A stretch of DNA of 64,000 bases from DYFX01 sp964400625 (GTDB lineage Bacteria; Patescibacteriota; Patescibacteriia; SG8-24; DYFX01): NCBI GenBank assembly GCA_964400625.1, contig CAYNUS010000001.1, positions 62,001 to 126,000 of the forward strand, in the 5' to 3' direction. The position numbers and the translations under genes are program-made. Shown here piece after piece: positions 48,351 through 56,346 of this stretch (its first letter is position 1; each line of letters begins with the position of its first letter). Below the pieces are notes generated by a model. It was not told the origin of the DNA. It did no database searches and worked only from the letters and a program-made list of their open reading frames with translations.

Positions 48351-49412
48351 ATGAAGCGCTGGACGCACAAGGATCACGTACGCGTCGCGGGCCTGATCTT
48401 CGGCCTGCTCTTTTTTCCCGGCCTCCAGCTCGCGAGCCGTCCGTTCCTGCAGGAAGGCATCATCACCTTCTGGATCGAACGCTCGCTCGGCATCGAGCGG
48501 ACCGCCGTCGAGGCGGCGACGTCCACGCCGATCGTCGCGCCGGAGCCGGACCGCACGCGCCCGCTCGCGGTGATGGTCGACAACCATCCGAACGCGCTGC
48601 CGCCCTCCGGCACCGACGCGGCCGACGTCGTCTGGGAAGTCCCGGTCGAGGGCGGGCTGACGCGCACCATGCTGGTCTTCCGTTCCGCGGAAGCCGAGGA
48701 GATCGGGCCCGTGCGCAGCGCGCGGCCGTATTTCCTGCGCTGGGCGCGCGAGTACGACGCGGTCTACGCGCACGTCGGCGGCAGCGAGGAGGCGCTCAAG
48801 GAGCTCGCCGAGGACCGCATCGGCCTCGACGACGCCAACGAGTTCCGCTACGGGTCGTCGTTCCGCCGCGACAGCCGCCGCTCCGCGCCGCACAACACCT
48901 ATACCTCGACCGCCTCCCTGCGCGCGCTCGCGGACAAGAACGGCTGGGCGACCTCGACCGACGCGATCGACACGACCCTGCGCGGCGACCTGCTCGCCGA
49001 CGGCTCCCCCGCCGCATCGGCGCTCGTCACGTACGTGCGCAACGGCGAGGAAGCGGAGTTCCGATGGGATGCCGCGGAAGGCGGCTACGCGCTGTGGCGC
49101 GGCGGCAAGCGGGCGCTCGCGCGCGACGGCACGCCGATCGTCCCGAAGACGGTCATCGTCATCGAGACCGACATCATCCCCGCCCCCGATCCGCGCGGCC
49201 TCGGCCTGATCGGCCTCGACCAGATCGGAAGCGGCAAGGCGACGGTCCTGCGCGACGGCGTCGCGATCGAAGGCACGTGGAAAAAGACCTCCGCGGCGGA
49301 CCCGACGCGGGTCGACGGCGCCGACGGGAAGAAGATCCCTTTCGCGGAGGGCCAGCTCTGGTACGCGGTCGTCGCGGCGAACCGCGGCGGCGGCGTCGCG
49401 ATCACTCCTTGA
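48351..49412 (+). CDS. DUF3048 (YerB-like) membrane-anchored protein
   Basis: 353 residues. N-terminal anchor (VAGLIFGLLFFPGLQLA), then DUF3048: LAVMVDNHPNALPPSG, DVVWEVPVEGGLTRTMLVF, IGPVRSARPYFL, VYAHVGGSEEAL, then DANEFRYGSSFRRDSRRSAPHNTYTS. YerB proteins are extracytoplasmic and of uncertain role, possibly in sporulation or wall. It has TACCAT six bases before the ATG and no Shine-Dalgarno, so it is leaderless. Confidence 0.9.
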   Translation: MKRWTHKDHVRVAGLIFGLLFFPGLQLASRPFLQEGIITFWIERSLGIERTAVEAATSTPIVAPEPDRTRPLAVMVDNHPNALPPSGTDAADVVWEVPVEGGLTRTMLVFRSAEAEEIGPVRSARPYFLRWAREYDAVYAHVGGSEEALKELAEDRIGLDDANEFRYGSSFRRDSRRSAPHNTYTSTASLRALADKNGWATSTDAIDTTLRGDLLADGSPAASALVTYVRNGEEAEFRWDAAEGGYALWRGGKRALARDGTPIVPKTVIVIETDIIPAPDPRGLGLIGLDQIGSGKATVLRDGVAIEGTWKKTSAADPTRVDGADGKKIPFAEGQLWYAVVAANRGGGVAITP

Positions 49413-49773
49413 GGCCGAGCGCGATGCGCGCGAGCCGGTCTTCGGGTTCGGGCACCGCGCCGAAGCGGTAGCTGAAGTTGCGCGTGAGGCCGTTCTCGAA
49501 ACGCGTGCCGCCTCCGATCACCCGCACGCCGGCTTCGCGGAAGGCGTTGCCGCTCCGCTTGAGGAACGCCTTGGCGTCCTCCTCGCCGCACCAGCGCTTG
49601 CGGAGGGCGAGCTCCGCCATCGCTTCCGTGTGGAACGCCCAGCCCGCGTCGTAGGGCATGGCGACGAGTTCCGTCTCGCCGTCGCGCTCGAAGACCACCC
49701 ACTTGAAGAGGCGTTCGCGGTCGGAAGCGCGGTACGGACGGACGCCCGAGGCCTCGATCCACCAGGCGCGCAT
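49402..49773 (-). CDS. Unassigned 123-residue protein
   Basis: A mixed alpha/beta protein with ERLFKWVVFERDGETELVAMPYDAGWAFH and a beta-hairpin-like end (ENGLTRNFSYRFGAVPEPEDRLARI). No known family. One base separates it from the stop of the upstream gene and no Shine-Dalgarno is present. It overlaps the 3' end of the DUF3048 gene by 11 bases on the opposite strand. Confidence 0.6.
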   Translation of the reverse strand: MRAWWIEASGVRPYRASDRERLFKWVVFERDGETELVAMPYDAGWAFHTEAMAELALRKRWCGEEDAKAFLKRSGNAFREAGVRVIGGGTRFENGLTRNFSYRFGAVPEPEDRLARIALGLKE

Positions 49774-49774
49774 A

Positions 49775-50239
49775 TCATTCCGCGCAACGGTCGCGCAGGT
49801 CGCCCCTGCGGAACGTCCAGCTCCGGATCTCGGGCGAGGCCGTGACGTCGCACGGCGATTCGGCGGCGGCCTCCGGCGGCGCCGCGGAGACGAAGCGTCC
49901 GTACGAGGCGAAGACGCGCAGCCGGCAGGTCGCGCCGTCGTCCTCGCCGTGGCCGGTGGCCGCGACGTAGGCGGCGCAGTCGCCGTACTGCACGACATGG
50001 TCGGCGATCGCTTCCTCGACGACGCCGCTCGCGTCGGGGAAGAGCCGCTTCGCGAGGGCGAGGCGCGCGTCCCACGTCCAGATCCCGGCGGCGGCCAGGA
50101 GGCCGAGCGCGAAAAGTTCGCCCCGCGGCGGCCCATGATGCGTGCGTACGACGCCGATCACGGCGGCCGCGGCCGCGGCGAGCACGGCGAACGCGCCGAT
50201 GAACGCGGCGGGCTGTTCCCAGGCGAAGGCGAATGGCAT
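49775..50239 (-). CDS. Small membrane protein with C-terminal Cys-containing domain
   Basis: 154 residues. Two hydrophobic helices (FIGAFAVLAAAAAAVIGVV, FALGLLAAAGIWTW), then an outside domain with Cys at YGDCAAYV, TCRLRV, SPCDV and DRCAE, probably two disulfides. No family recognised. An extended -10 TGG-TATACT ends eight bases before the ATG, with no Shine-Dalgarno. Confidence 0.65.
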   Translation of the reverse strand: MPFAFAWEQPAAFIGAFAVLAAAAAAVIGVVRTHHGPPRGELFALGLLAAAGIWTWDARLALAKRLFPDASGVVEEAIADHVVQYGDCAAYVAATGHGEDDGATCRLRVFASYGRFVSAAPPEAAAESPCDVTASPEIRSWTFRRGDLRDRCAE

Positions 50240-50274
50240 ACCCGGAAAGTATACCACGAGCCGCGCCGCCCCGA

Positions 50275-50303
50275 TTGACGCGACGCCCGTTTTACGCTAT
50301 CCT
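50275..50303 (+). promoter_or_regulatory. Sigma70-type promoter of the structured leader and tRNA-Lys
   Basis: TTGACG, 17-base spacer ending TTTTACGC, TATCCT. Transcription should begin near 50310, about 155 bases before tRNA-Lys. Confidence 0.7.
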
Positions 50304-50309
50304 GCACCT

Positions 50310-50460
50310 GCTTGTCGAAAGGAACGTGTTTTGCGCGACCGCGCAAAACTCCATAAACTGCCATCAAGGCTGGGCCAGCCCAGCCGCGAAGGAAGGAGCG
50401 AAGGACATTCGAGAGGGAGGACGGGCTCGGCCCGTCCGACCGGCAGCATGTCCGCGAGCG
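50310..50460 (+). ncRNA. Structured RNA upstream of tRNA-Lys (candidate ncRNA)
   Basis: Between the promoter and tRNA-Lys there is no plausible ORF but three strong hairpins: TTTTGCGC-GACC-GCGCAAAA (50329-50348), GGCTGGG-CCAG-CCCAGCC (50368-50385) and GGACGGGC-TCG-GCCCGTCC (50419-50437). A purine-rich single-stranded stretch (AAGGAAGGAGCGAAGGAC) lies between the second and third. I cannot match it to SRP, 6S, tmRNA or RNase P RNA. No terminator separates it from the tRNA, so one precursor is likely. Confidence 0.45.
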
Positions 50461-50464
50461 ACGC

Positions 50465-50540
50465 GGGTCGGTAGCTCAGTCGGTAGAGCAACAGCCTTTT
50501 AAGCTGATGGTCCCGGGTTCGATCCCCGGCCGACCCACCA
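50465..50540 (+). tRNA. tRNA-Lys (TTT)
   Basis: Acceptor GGGTCGG/CCGACCC, D arm GCTC...GAGC, anticodon loop CTTTTAA giving TTT, T arm CCGGG-TTCGATC-CCCGG, discriminator A and encoded CCA. Confidence 0.95.
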
Positions 50541-50542
50541 AA

Positions 50543-50570
50543 AAAGAGCCCACGCGCGTGGGCTCTTTTT
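50543..50570. terminator. Bidirectional terminator after tRNA-Lys
   Basis: AAAGAGCCCACG-CG-CGTGGGCTCTTTTT. Confidence 0.88.
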
Positions 50571-50574
50571 CCGT

Positions 50575-50799
50575 TCAGGCCTGCGGGATGTCCGCCTTGA
50601 AATCCTCGTAGCGGGCCTTGAGCTGCTCCTTCACGGCGGAAAGCTCCTCGTCGTCATGGACTTCGCCGAATTCCTCGCGGTCCTGGAGCGTCATGTCGAT
50701 GACGTCGGACCACTCCTCGTGCGTGTAGGCGCCCTCCGCGAGCGCGCGCTCCTTCACGGCCTGGTACAGCTCTTCGAGATCGAACGTGAGGTTTTCCAT
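50575..50799 (-). CDS. Small acidic helical protein
   Basis: 74 residues, strongly acidic and helical (ENLTFDLEELYQAVKERALAEGAYT, REEFGEVHDDEELSAVKEQL). Divergent from the DUF5658 gene. No family recognised; a conserved small protein is plausible because the frame is clean and flanked by promoter and terminator. Confidence 0.65.
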   Translation of the reverse strand: MENLTFDLEELYQAVKERALAEGAYTHEEWSDVIDMTLQDREEFGEVHDDEELSAVKEQLKARYEDFKADIPQA

Positions 50800-50803
50800 A
50801 CGA

Positions 50804-50832
50804 TTGACATGATGATGGTTCCGTGATACCAC
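50804..50832 (+). promoter_or_regulatory. Sigma70-type promoter of the DUF5658 gene
   Basis: TTGACA, 17-base spacer, TACCAC. The opposite strand of the same stretch carries TGG-TATCAC, a possible promoter for the 74-residue gene. Confidence 0.65.
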
Positions 50833-50863
50833 GCGGGCAGTCCCTTCCGCAAACGGAGGCCGC

Positions 50864-51217
50864 ATGCGACCGTCCGACGCCGTCAGCTGGACGCCGCCGC
50901 CTTGGCGCGTCCTGATCCTCGTCAGCCTGCTCGTCGTCCTGCTCAACGTCTTCGACGCGCTCTCGACGCTCGAGCTCATCCGCCGCGGCGGCGAGGAAGG
51001 CAATCCCCTCGCGCGCATCATGCTGCGCTACGGGGACGCCACGTTCTTCTTCTGGAAGACCGGCCTCGCCAGCGCCTGCGCGCTCGCGCTCGCGTGCTTC
51101 GCGCGCGTCCATCGCGCCGCCTGGCTGGCCTTCTGGGGCATCATCGCGGTCTATGCCGCGGTCGCGCTGCTCCACGCGTATCTGCTCTGGTTCTTCGCTC
51201 CGTCAGCCGCCGGCTGA
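50864..51217 (+). CDS. DUF5658-like membrane protein
   Basis: 117 residues, three or four membrane helices. VFDALSTLELIRRGGEEGNPLARIMLRYG followed by FFFWKTGLA is the DUF5658 pattern. Role unknown. ACGGAGG lies five bases before the ATG. Confidence 0.8.
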   Translation: MRPSDAVSWTPPPWRVLILVSLLVVLLNVFDALSTLELIRRGGEEGNPLARIMLRYGDATFFFWKTGLASACALALACFARVHRAAWLAFWGIIAVYAAVALLHAYLLWFFAPSAAG

Positions 51218-51226
51218 CGGTTTTTC
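51199..51226 (+). terminator. Intrinsic terminator
   Basis: CCGTCAGC-CGCCG-GCTGACGG then TTTTTC. Confidence 0.85.
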
Positions 51227-52073
51227 ATTTCTCGACCACGACCATCATCTTCGCGCCGTTCTCGACGTCGCCGCCGTTCCAGTCGTGGATGGCGTTCCAG
51301 AGCAGCGTCTCGTCGTACAGGAAGTCCGCGCCGCGCCGCGTGCCGGGATCGTGCGAGATGATCTTGCCGTCCTTGGTGTAGCCCTTGGCGACGAGCATAT
51401 GGAAGCGAGGGCCGTCGCCGGAGAAGTACGGGTTCTTCAGCATCTTGCCGGCCGCCGGCAGGATGACGGCGTTGCCGCGGTCGATCTCGCGCTTCACGTC
51501 CTCGATGGAACCGATGGCGACGGCGCGCGCCTTGGCGTAGCCGTAGTAGGCGCGGGCGATCTCGGCGGTCTCTTCCGCGGTCGTGTCCTCGTAGTAGCCG
51601 AAGCGTTCCGTCTCCCAGGCGACCATCTCCGTGATCTGGCGGTCGGCCTCGTCAGGCGTGAACGGCCCGGCGCCCGAAAGGTAGGCGTGCACCATCATGA
51701 GCGACGCTTCCTCGCAGGCTTCCTGGTACGGCATGCTCCAATCCGCGTGCGGCGCCTGCGGCGTGAACGGCACGGCGAGGTTCGCCTGCTGGGGCGTCGG
51801 AGCTGGGGCGACGGGCGGCTTCGGTTCAGGCGCGGGCTCCTCTTCGGGTGCGGGTTCCGGCTGCGCGGCAGGCTCCTCTTCCGGTTCCGGTTCGGGAACC
51901 GCTTCCGCAGGCTCCGTTTCCGGTTCAGGGCGCGGCTGGTAGGGCAGGGCCGGCGGGAGCTCCGGCTTCGCGCGCTCGGCGAGCATCTCGCGGATCGGGC
52001 CGCGATACGCGAACGCCGCGCCCCCGGCGAGGGCGAGCGCGATCAGGACGGCGATGGCGAGGCGGTTGCGCAT
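51225..52073 (-). CDS. Membrane-anchored C39-like papain-fold protein
   Basis: 282 residues. N-terminal anchor, a Pro/Glu-rich linker of about 60 residues (28-95), then a C39-like domain: PHADWSMPYQEACEEASLMMVHAYL (Cys in ACEEAS), PRFHMLVAKGYTKDG (His) and SHDPGTRRG (Asp). The linker would extend the domain through the cell surface. TATCCT ends eight bases before the ATG. Similar to the larger protein at 2843. Confidence 0.85.
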   Translation of the reverse strand: MRNRLAIAVLIALALAGGAAFAYRGPIREMLAERAKPELPPALPYQPRPEPETEPAEAVPEPEPEEEPAAQPEPAPEEEPAPEPKPPVAPAPTPQQANLAVPFTPQAPHADWSMPYQEACEEASLMMVHAYLSGAGPFTPDEADRQITEMVAWETERFGYYEDTTAEETAEIARAYYGYAKARAVAIGSIEDVKREIDRGNAVILPAAGKMLKNPYFSGDGPRFHMLVAKGYTKDGKIISHDPGTRRGADFLYDETLLWNAIHDWNGGDVENGAKMMVVVEK

Positions 52074-52125
52074 GACATGGAAGGATACGCGTTACGAGGC
52101 TTCATGTCCAGTGTAGCACGACGAA

Positions 52126-52147
52126 AAAGACGCGCCGAGGCACGTCT
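52126..52147 (-). terminator. Intrinsic terminator of metK
   Basis: Minus strand AAGACG(T)GCC-TCGG-(C)GCGTCTT then TTTC; the stem has one mismatch. Confidence 0.65.
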
Positions 52148-53188
52148 TCATTTCAGCTCGATGACCTGTTCCCAGGGGAAGTTCTCGCGGCCGAAGTGGC
52201 CGTAGGCGGCGGTCTCGCGGAAGATCGGCCGGCGGAGGCCCAAGCGCTCGACGATGGCCTTGGGGCGGAAGTCGAAGTACTTGGCGGCGAGCGGCGAGAG
52301 GTCGCGGCCGTCCTCGGCGCGGGCGGTCAGCATGACCGGCTCGGCGCGGCCGATGGCGTAGGCCACCGAGACCATGCACTTCTTGGCGTAGCCGGCGGCC
52401 ACGAGGTTCTTGGCGGCGAAGCGCGCCATGTAGGCGGCCGAGCGGTCGACCTTCGTGGCATCCTTGCCGGAGAAGGCGCCGCCGCCGTGCGGGATGATGC
52501 CGCCGTAGGTATCGACCATCAGCTTGCGTCCGGTGAGGCCCGTGTCGGCCGTGAAGCCGCCGACCACGAAGCGCCCGGTCGGGTTCACGAGGATCTCGAC
52601 GCCGTCGAGGCCGCCGATGACCGGCGCGATGACGCCTTCGGAGATCTTGGCGCGGATCTCCTCCTGGGAGATGTCGGGCGCGTGCTGGGCGGAGACGACG
52701 ACGGTCGTGACGCGACCGCGGTCCATCGTGACTTGCGTCTTGCCGTCGGGGCGGAGCCAGGCGAAGGCGGCGTCGTGGCGGCGGAGTTCGGCGAGGCGCG
52801 TCGAGAGCGCGTGCGCGTGCGCGATGGGCGCCGGCATGAAGCTCTCGGTCTCGGCGGACGCGTAGCCGTACATGATGCCCTGGTCGCCGGCGCCGCCGGT
52901 GTCGACGCCCTGCGCGATGTCGCCCGACTGCAGCTCGATGTTGACGAAGACCTCGAGCTCGTCGTCGTAGCCGATCTGCTTGTAGACGTGCTTGGCCATG
53001 GCCTCGATGTCGACCTCGCCGGCCGAGGTGACTTCGCCGCCGACCATCAGCATCCCGTGCGAACCGAAGACCTCCAGGGCCACGCGGCTCTGCGGATCGC
53101 GCTTGAGGTACTCATCCAGCAAGGCGTCGGCGATCTGGTCGCAGACCTTGTCGGGATGTCCTTCGGTGACGGATTCGGCGGTCTTCAT
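52148..53188 (-). CDS. metK: S-adenosylmethionine synthase
   Basis: 346 residues, the short end of the family. Signature regions: SVTEGHPDKVCDQIADALLDEYL (ATP), GAGDQGIMYGYA (loop), GGIIPHGGGAFSGKDATKVDRS and the C-terminal FGRENFPWEQVIEL. It makes S-adenosylmethionine from methionine and ATP, which NrdG and other radical SAM enzymes need. The promoter is TTGACA-N18-TAAAGT about 20 bases upstream. Confidence 0.97.
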   Translation of the reverse strand: MKTAESVTEGHPDKVCDQIADALLDEYLKRDPQSRVALEVFGSHGMLMVGGEVTSAGEVDIEAMAKHVYKQIGYDDELEVFVNIELQSGDIAQGVDTGGAGDQGIMYGYASAETESFMPAPIAHAHALSTRLAELRRHDAAFAWLRPDGKTQVTMDRGRVTTVVVSAQHAPDISQEEIRAKISEGVIAPVIGGLDGVEILVNPTGRFVVGGFTADTGLTGRKLMVDTYGGIIPHGGGAFSGKDATKVDRSAAYMARFAAKNLVAAGYAKKCMVSVAYAIGRAEPVMLTARAEDGRDLSPLAAKYFDFRPKAIVERLGLRRPIFRETAAYGHFGRENFPWEQVIELK

Positions 53189-53207
53189 GGGTGTGGATAG
53201 CGCAAGG

Positions 53208-53237
53208 ACTTTAGCTCCGGAAAGATAGTGCTGTCAA
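53208..53237 (-). promoter_or_regulatory. Sigma70-type promoter of metK
   Basis: TTGACA at 53237-53232, 18-base spacer, TAAAGT at 53213-53208. Confidence 0.7.
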
Positions 53238-53249
53238 ACGGAAAAATGG

Positions 53250-53255
53250 TATGAT
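53250..53255 (+). promoter_or_regulatory. Extended -10 promoter of the 253-residue gene
   Basis: TATGAT preceded by TGG, eight bases before the ATG at 53264 and no Shine-Dalgarno. Confidence 0.6.
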
Positions 53256-53263
53256 TTCGGCGT

Positions 53264-54025
53264 ATGCGACGCACGACGATCTCCATCATCGCCACGGCCG
53301 CCATCCTCGCGATCGGCGCGCTCGTGATCTGGCTCCTCGTCGTCCGCCGTCCGGCGCCCGCGCCGGTGACGGAACCGCCCGTGGCGGAACCCGAACCTCC
53401 GGCGGAGGAGGCGGAATTCCATGGCGCGCTGAACCTGTACCTGACCGCGCCCGCGCGGCTCCCCGCCGGCGCCGCGCGCGTCGAGCTCACGCTCGTGAAG
53501 GCCTCGCTCGTCGGCGACGGCGGCAAGGAGGTCGCGTTCTTCGAAGGCGCGCGCCGGCTGATGCTGCAGGAAGGCGTGACGGAAAAGCTGCTCAGCGAGC
53601 GCGTCCCGAACGGGCGCTGGAACCGCCTCAAGCTCTCCTTCTCCCCCGTCGCCGATCTCGCCTACGCCGACGGGCGCCCGGCCGCCTCCGCCGTCCTCGA
53701 ACGCCGCGACGCCGCGCTCTCCTTCGACGCCGAAGTGCCCGTGAGCCGCACGCTCGCGCTCTTCGCCCGCACGCCGCTCGAGGCGGAAGCGGGATCCGCC
53801 GGCGGCGTCCCGACCCTGAACCTCGTCCCCGACCCCCAGCCCGCCGAACGCTATGTCTTCGGCGCGTTCCTGCTCGACCCGCGCGACCGCGGCGACGTCT
53901 GGAACATCGCCGCGCCGTCCCTGGCCGCCGTCGTGAAGGAAGACCTCGGGTTCGACATCACGCGGCAGGAGACCGGATCGACGGGCTTCGTCCCGGCAGA
54001 ATCCGAACCGGCGCCGCTGCCATAG
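53264..54025 (+). CDS. Membrane-anchored protein of unknown function
   Basis: 253 residues. N-terminal membrane helix (IIATAAILAIGALVIWLLVV), a Pro/Glu linker, then a beta-rich outside domain (ALNLYLTAPARLPAGAARVELTLVKASL, NRLKLSFSPVADL). No motif recognised. Divergent from metK with overlapping regulatory sequence. Confidence 0.65.
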   Translation: MRRTTISIIATAAILAIGALVIWLLVVRRPAPAPVTEPPVAEPEPPAEEAEFHGALNLYLTAPARLPAGAARVELTLVKASLVGDGGKEVAFFEGARRLMLQEGVTEKLLSERVPNGRWNRLKLSFSPVADLAYADGRPAASAVLERRDAALSFDAEVPVSRTLALFARTPLEAEAGSAGGVPTLNLVPDPQPAERYVFGAFLLDPRDRGDVWNIAAPSLAAVVKEDLGFDITRQETGSTGFVPAESEPAPLP

Positions 54026-54034
54026 CGGAAAGAA

Positions 54035-54069
54035 AAAGCCCCGTCCCGACATGCGTCGGGGCGGGGTTT
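54035..54069. terminator. Bidirectional terminator
   Basis: GCCCCGTCCCGAC-ATGC-GTCGGGGCGGGGTTTC with AAAAA on the left. It serves the converging 253-residue and 708-residue genes. Confidence 0.8.
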
Positions 54070-54074
54070 CGCGT

Positions 54075-56201
54075 TCATCGGACGAGGCCGATGCTCTTGC
54101 GGAAGTCCGCGAGGGGCTTCCGGCGGTCCACGCGCCGGCTGCCCGGCTGGACCTTGTCGTTGCTGTAGAACGTCGTCACCGTGCAGACGATGCGGCCGTT
54201 GATCGAGACGATCTTGGCGGCCGCGAAGCCCTGGTCGACGGTCTTCAGCTTGCTGTGCTCGAACGGGCTGCCGTGCTTCATGGTGCCGACCTGGATGCAG
54301 GCGCGCTGCCCCAGCTTGGCTTCCCACTCCTCGACGAGCACGCCCGTGTGGAAGTTGCCGATGATCACGACCGGGCAGTCCCGGTAGAGGTTCAGCGCCT
54401 TCTGGGCCGAGCTCGAGATGGTCTCCGAACCGCCCATGTGGGGGTGCGTCATGCCCATCGGCATGCCGGACGGCAGCAGGAAGCGGCCGTCCCCGACCGT
54501 CTCGATGTGGTCCTTGACCAGATCGAGCGAACCCGGGATGCCCAGCTTCTTGGACGCCAGGTGCGCGTCGAGCCAGCCGGTCAGGTTCGTCCAGATGCGC
54601 GACACCATGGTCGCGAGAGGACGCACGCCGCTCCGGCTGATCCAGCCGCAGTGGTTGCCCGGCACGTACCGGAACTTCGGCAGGGTGCTCCGCACGAGCG
54701 CCGCGACCTCCTCGGGCCCCTTCGGGGCGGACGCCTTCTGCGCCGCGTCGAAGCGGACCTTGAAGACCTCGAACAGCACGGTGGAGATCATGTCGGCCGC
54801 GAGCTCTTCCTGCTCGGTGTTGTCGGCGCCCGCGACGATCTCGCCCTTCATGAGCAGGTCGTGCGAGGTGCCTTCCACGTGATCGCCGGCGCTGACCAGC
54901 ATCGTCGCGCCCTGCTCGAGCATGACCTTCGGCACGTCCTCGAGGAAGTGCGTGTAGTCGGTGTCGAGCGAGCCGGCGTGCATGCAGCAGATGGCGACGA
55001 ACACGTCGGTCTTCCGCTCGCCTTCCGGCAGGCGGTAGCGCAGGAAGCGCTGGACCCACGTGAGCTCGAAGTCCCAGCGGTCGGCAAGCGCGTCGTAGAC
55101 CAGGCCGGGCCAGGTCTTGTAGCGCTTGTTGTCCTTGGTCGCGAGCAGGTCGCGCAGCGTCTTGTGGACCGTGTCCTTCGACAGGCCCGTACGCTCCGCG
55201 ATGCGGCCCGTCGAGCAGCGGCCGTGCTTCTTCAGCACGTCGATGCACTTGAGCCGCGCCGGCGACAGGTCGCTCGGCGCGCCGATGAAGCCGCGCTCGC
55301 GGCTGATCAGGTCCTTGAAGGAGTGGCTGCGCAGCGTCGCGTTGCGGCGATCGCACTCCACCTCCAGCACCTGGACGCCGACCTGGCTCTCGGCCACGCC
55401 CGTCTCCTCGAGACGATGCAGGGCCGGGACCGCCACGAAGCCGATGGGCCAGTTGCCCTCGGGCTTCAGGATCGAGACGCCGACGCCGCCGACGACCTGC
55501 AGGTCGACCTGCTCGCTCGACGAGGTCTGGCGGCGCTTGTCCTTGATGCGCCGCTGGACCGGAGTCGAGTGGTAATCGCCGCGGAGCCACGTCTGCTTGT
55601 CGAGGGTCAGGACCTCGAGGTTGCGCATCTTGGGCGTGTCCTCCCAGAGCGGGAGGCGGTCGCCGCCGGACTTCAGCAGGCGGAGCTCTTCGCGGTCTTC
55701 GAGATCGGCGAGCAGGGTCGCCGTCTTCTCGCCGACCGCCTTGTCGTAGGCGGGGCTCGGGATGATGTACAGCTTGACCGGCTTGCCGCGCGCGTCGGTG
55801 AAACGCGGGAGGCTCTTGGCCAGCGTGGCCGCCATCTTCTCGGGCGTCAGCTCTTCGAGGGCATCCTCGACCTTGGACCGCTCGCGGGCGAGCTTGGAGA
55901 TCGCGGTCTGGAGGAGCTTCGCCTTCTTGGCGTCCTCCTCGTACTGCAGCTCCTTGTCCTTGGCCTTGATCTGCCGCTGAAGCTCCTTGAGGCGCTTCTT
56001 CAGCGCCGAGGTCTTCTCGGCCACGACCCGTCCGGAGACGAGGCCGCCGGCCAGGACCACGAACGCGACGTCCTCGGTCTTGAAGGTTTCGGCGGCGAGC
56101 TCGAGGAGCCCCTGCCGAAACCCGTCAGAACCGAAGTCGATGCGCGACATGAGACCGATACGGACGGTCTTGTCGTTGAGACGCGGGTTCTCGTTCGGCA
56201 T
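54075..56201 (-). CDS. Large metallophosphoesterase-like protein with an internal winged helix
   Basis: 708 residues, no signal peptide, not a match to any family I know. Residues 13-60 look like the start of a calcineurin-like fold (RIGLMSRIDFGSDGF, FVVLAGGLVSG) with the metal residues mostly absent. A coiled coil spans 58-118. LYIIPSPAYDKAVG follows at 144-156. A winged helix-turn-helix lies at 327-353 (GRIAERTGLSKDTVHKTLRDLL). The C-terminal half is a second phosphoesterase-like unit with His408, GDHVEG (439-444), PGNHCG (514-519, Cys where Asp or Glu is usual), THPHMG (585-590) and GNFHTG (615-620). A nucleic acid-binding phosphoesterase is a reasonable guess. It has an AGAGGAG site and an unusually long leader. 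Confidence 0.75.
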   Translation of the reverse strand: MPNENPRLNDKTVRIGLMSRIDFGSDGFRQGLLELAAETFKTEDVAFVVLAGGLVSGRVVAEKTSALKKRLKELQRQIKAKDKELQYEEDAKKAKLLQTAISKLARERSKVEDALEELTPEKMAATLAKSLPRFTDARGKPVKLYIIPSPAYDKAVGEKTATLLADLEDREELRLLKSGGDRLPLWEDTPKMRNLEVLTLDKQTWLRGDYHSTPVQRRIKDKRRQTSSSEQVDLQVVGGVGVSILKPEGNWPIGFVAVPALHRLEETGVAESQVGVQVLEVECDRRNATLRSHSFKDLISRERGFIGAPSDLSPARLKCIDVLKKHGRCSTGRIAERTGLSKDTVHKTLRDLLATKDNKRYKTWPGLVYDALADRWDFELTWVQRFLRYRLPEGERKTDVFVAICCMHAGSLDTDYTHFLEDVPKVMLEQGATMLVSAGDHVEGTSHDLLMKGEIVAGADNTEQEELAADMISTVLFEVFKVRFDAAQKASAPKGPEEVAALVRSTLPKFRYVPGNHCGWISRSGVRPLATMVSRIWTNLTGWLDAHLASKKLGIPGSLDLVKDHIETVGDGRFLLPSGMPMGMTHPHMGGSETISSSAQKALNLYRDCPVVIIGNFHTGVLVEEWEAKLGQRACIQVGTMKHGSPFEHSKLKTVDQGFAAAKIVSINGRIVCTVTTFYSNDKVQPGSRRVDRRKPLADFRKSIGLVR

Positions 56202-56248
56202 GACATACTCCTCTGTTGTCCAAAGAACGGTTTAACGAAAAGAACCCT

Positions 56249-56323
56249 TCACGATGAAGAGCTCCTCTCGAGCACAAGAAAATCGCCTCCTCCGAATGCA
56301 GCCATCGCGGTCACTTCAGCCAT
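56249..56323 (-). CDS. Possible 24-residue leader peptide
   Basis: An ORF, MAEVTAMAAFGGGDFLVLER then four serines and TGA, in the leader of the 708-residue gene. It starts 23 bases after the -10 element and right after a small hairpin (AGGCGC/GCGCCT, 56324-56344). The four consecutive serine codons (AGC, TCT, TCA, TCG) just before the stop could act in attenuation. No Shine-Dalgarno. Chance ORF cannot be excluded. Confidence 0.35.
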   Translation of the reverse strand: MAEVTAMAAFGGGDFLVLERSSSS

Positions 56324-56346
56324 AGGCGCTTTCTTAATGCGCCTCT

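Noticed and set aside
48297..48893. A 198-codon minus-strand frame over the DUF3048 gene
   Set aside because: It lies opposite conserved DUF3048 motifs and has antisense-type composition.
50386..50404. Resemblance of GAAGGAAGGAGCGAAGG to SRP RNA domain IV
   Set aside because: The bracketing CAGG/AGCAG pairs and GGAA tetraloop closed by CC/GG are absent.
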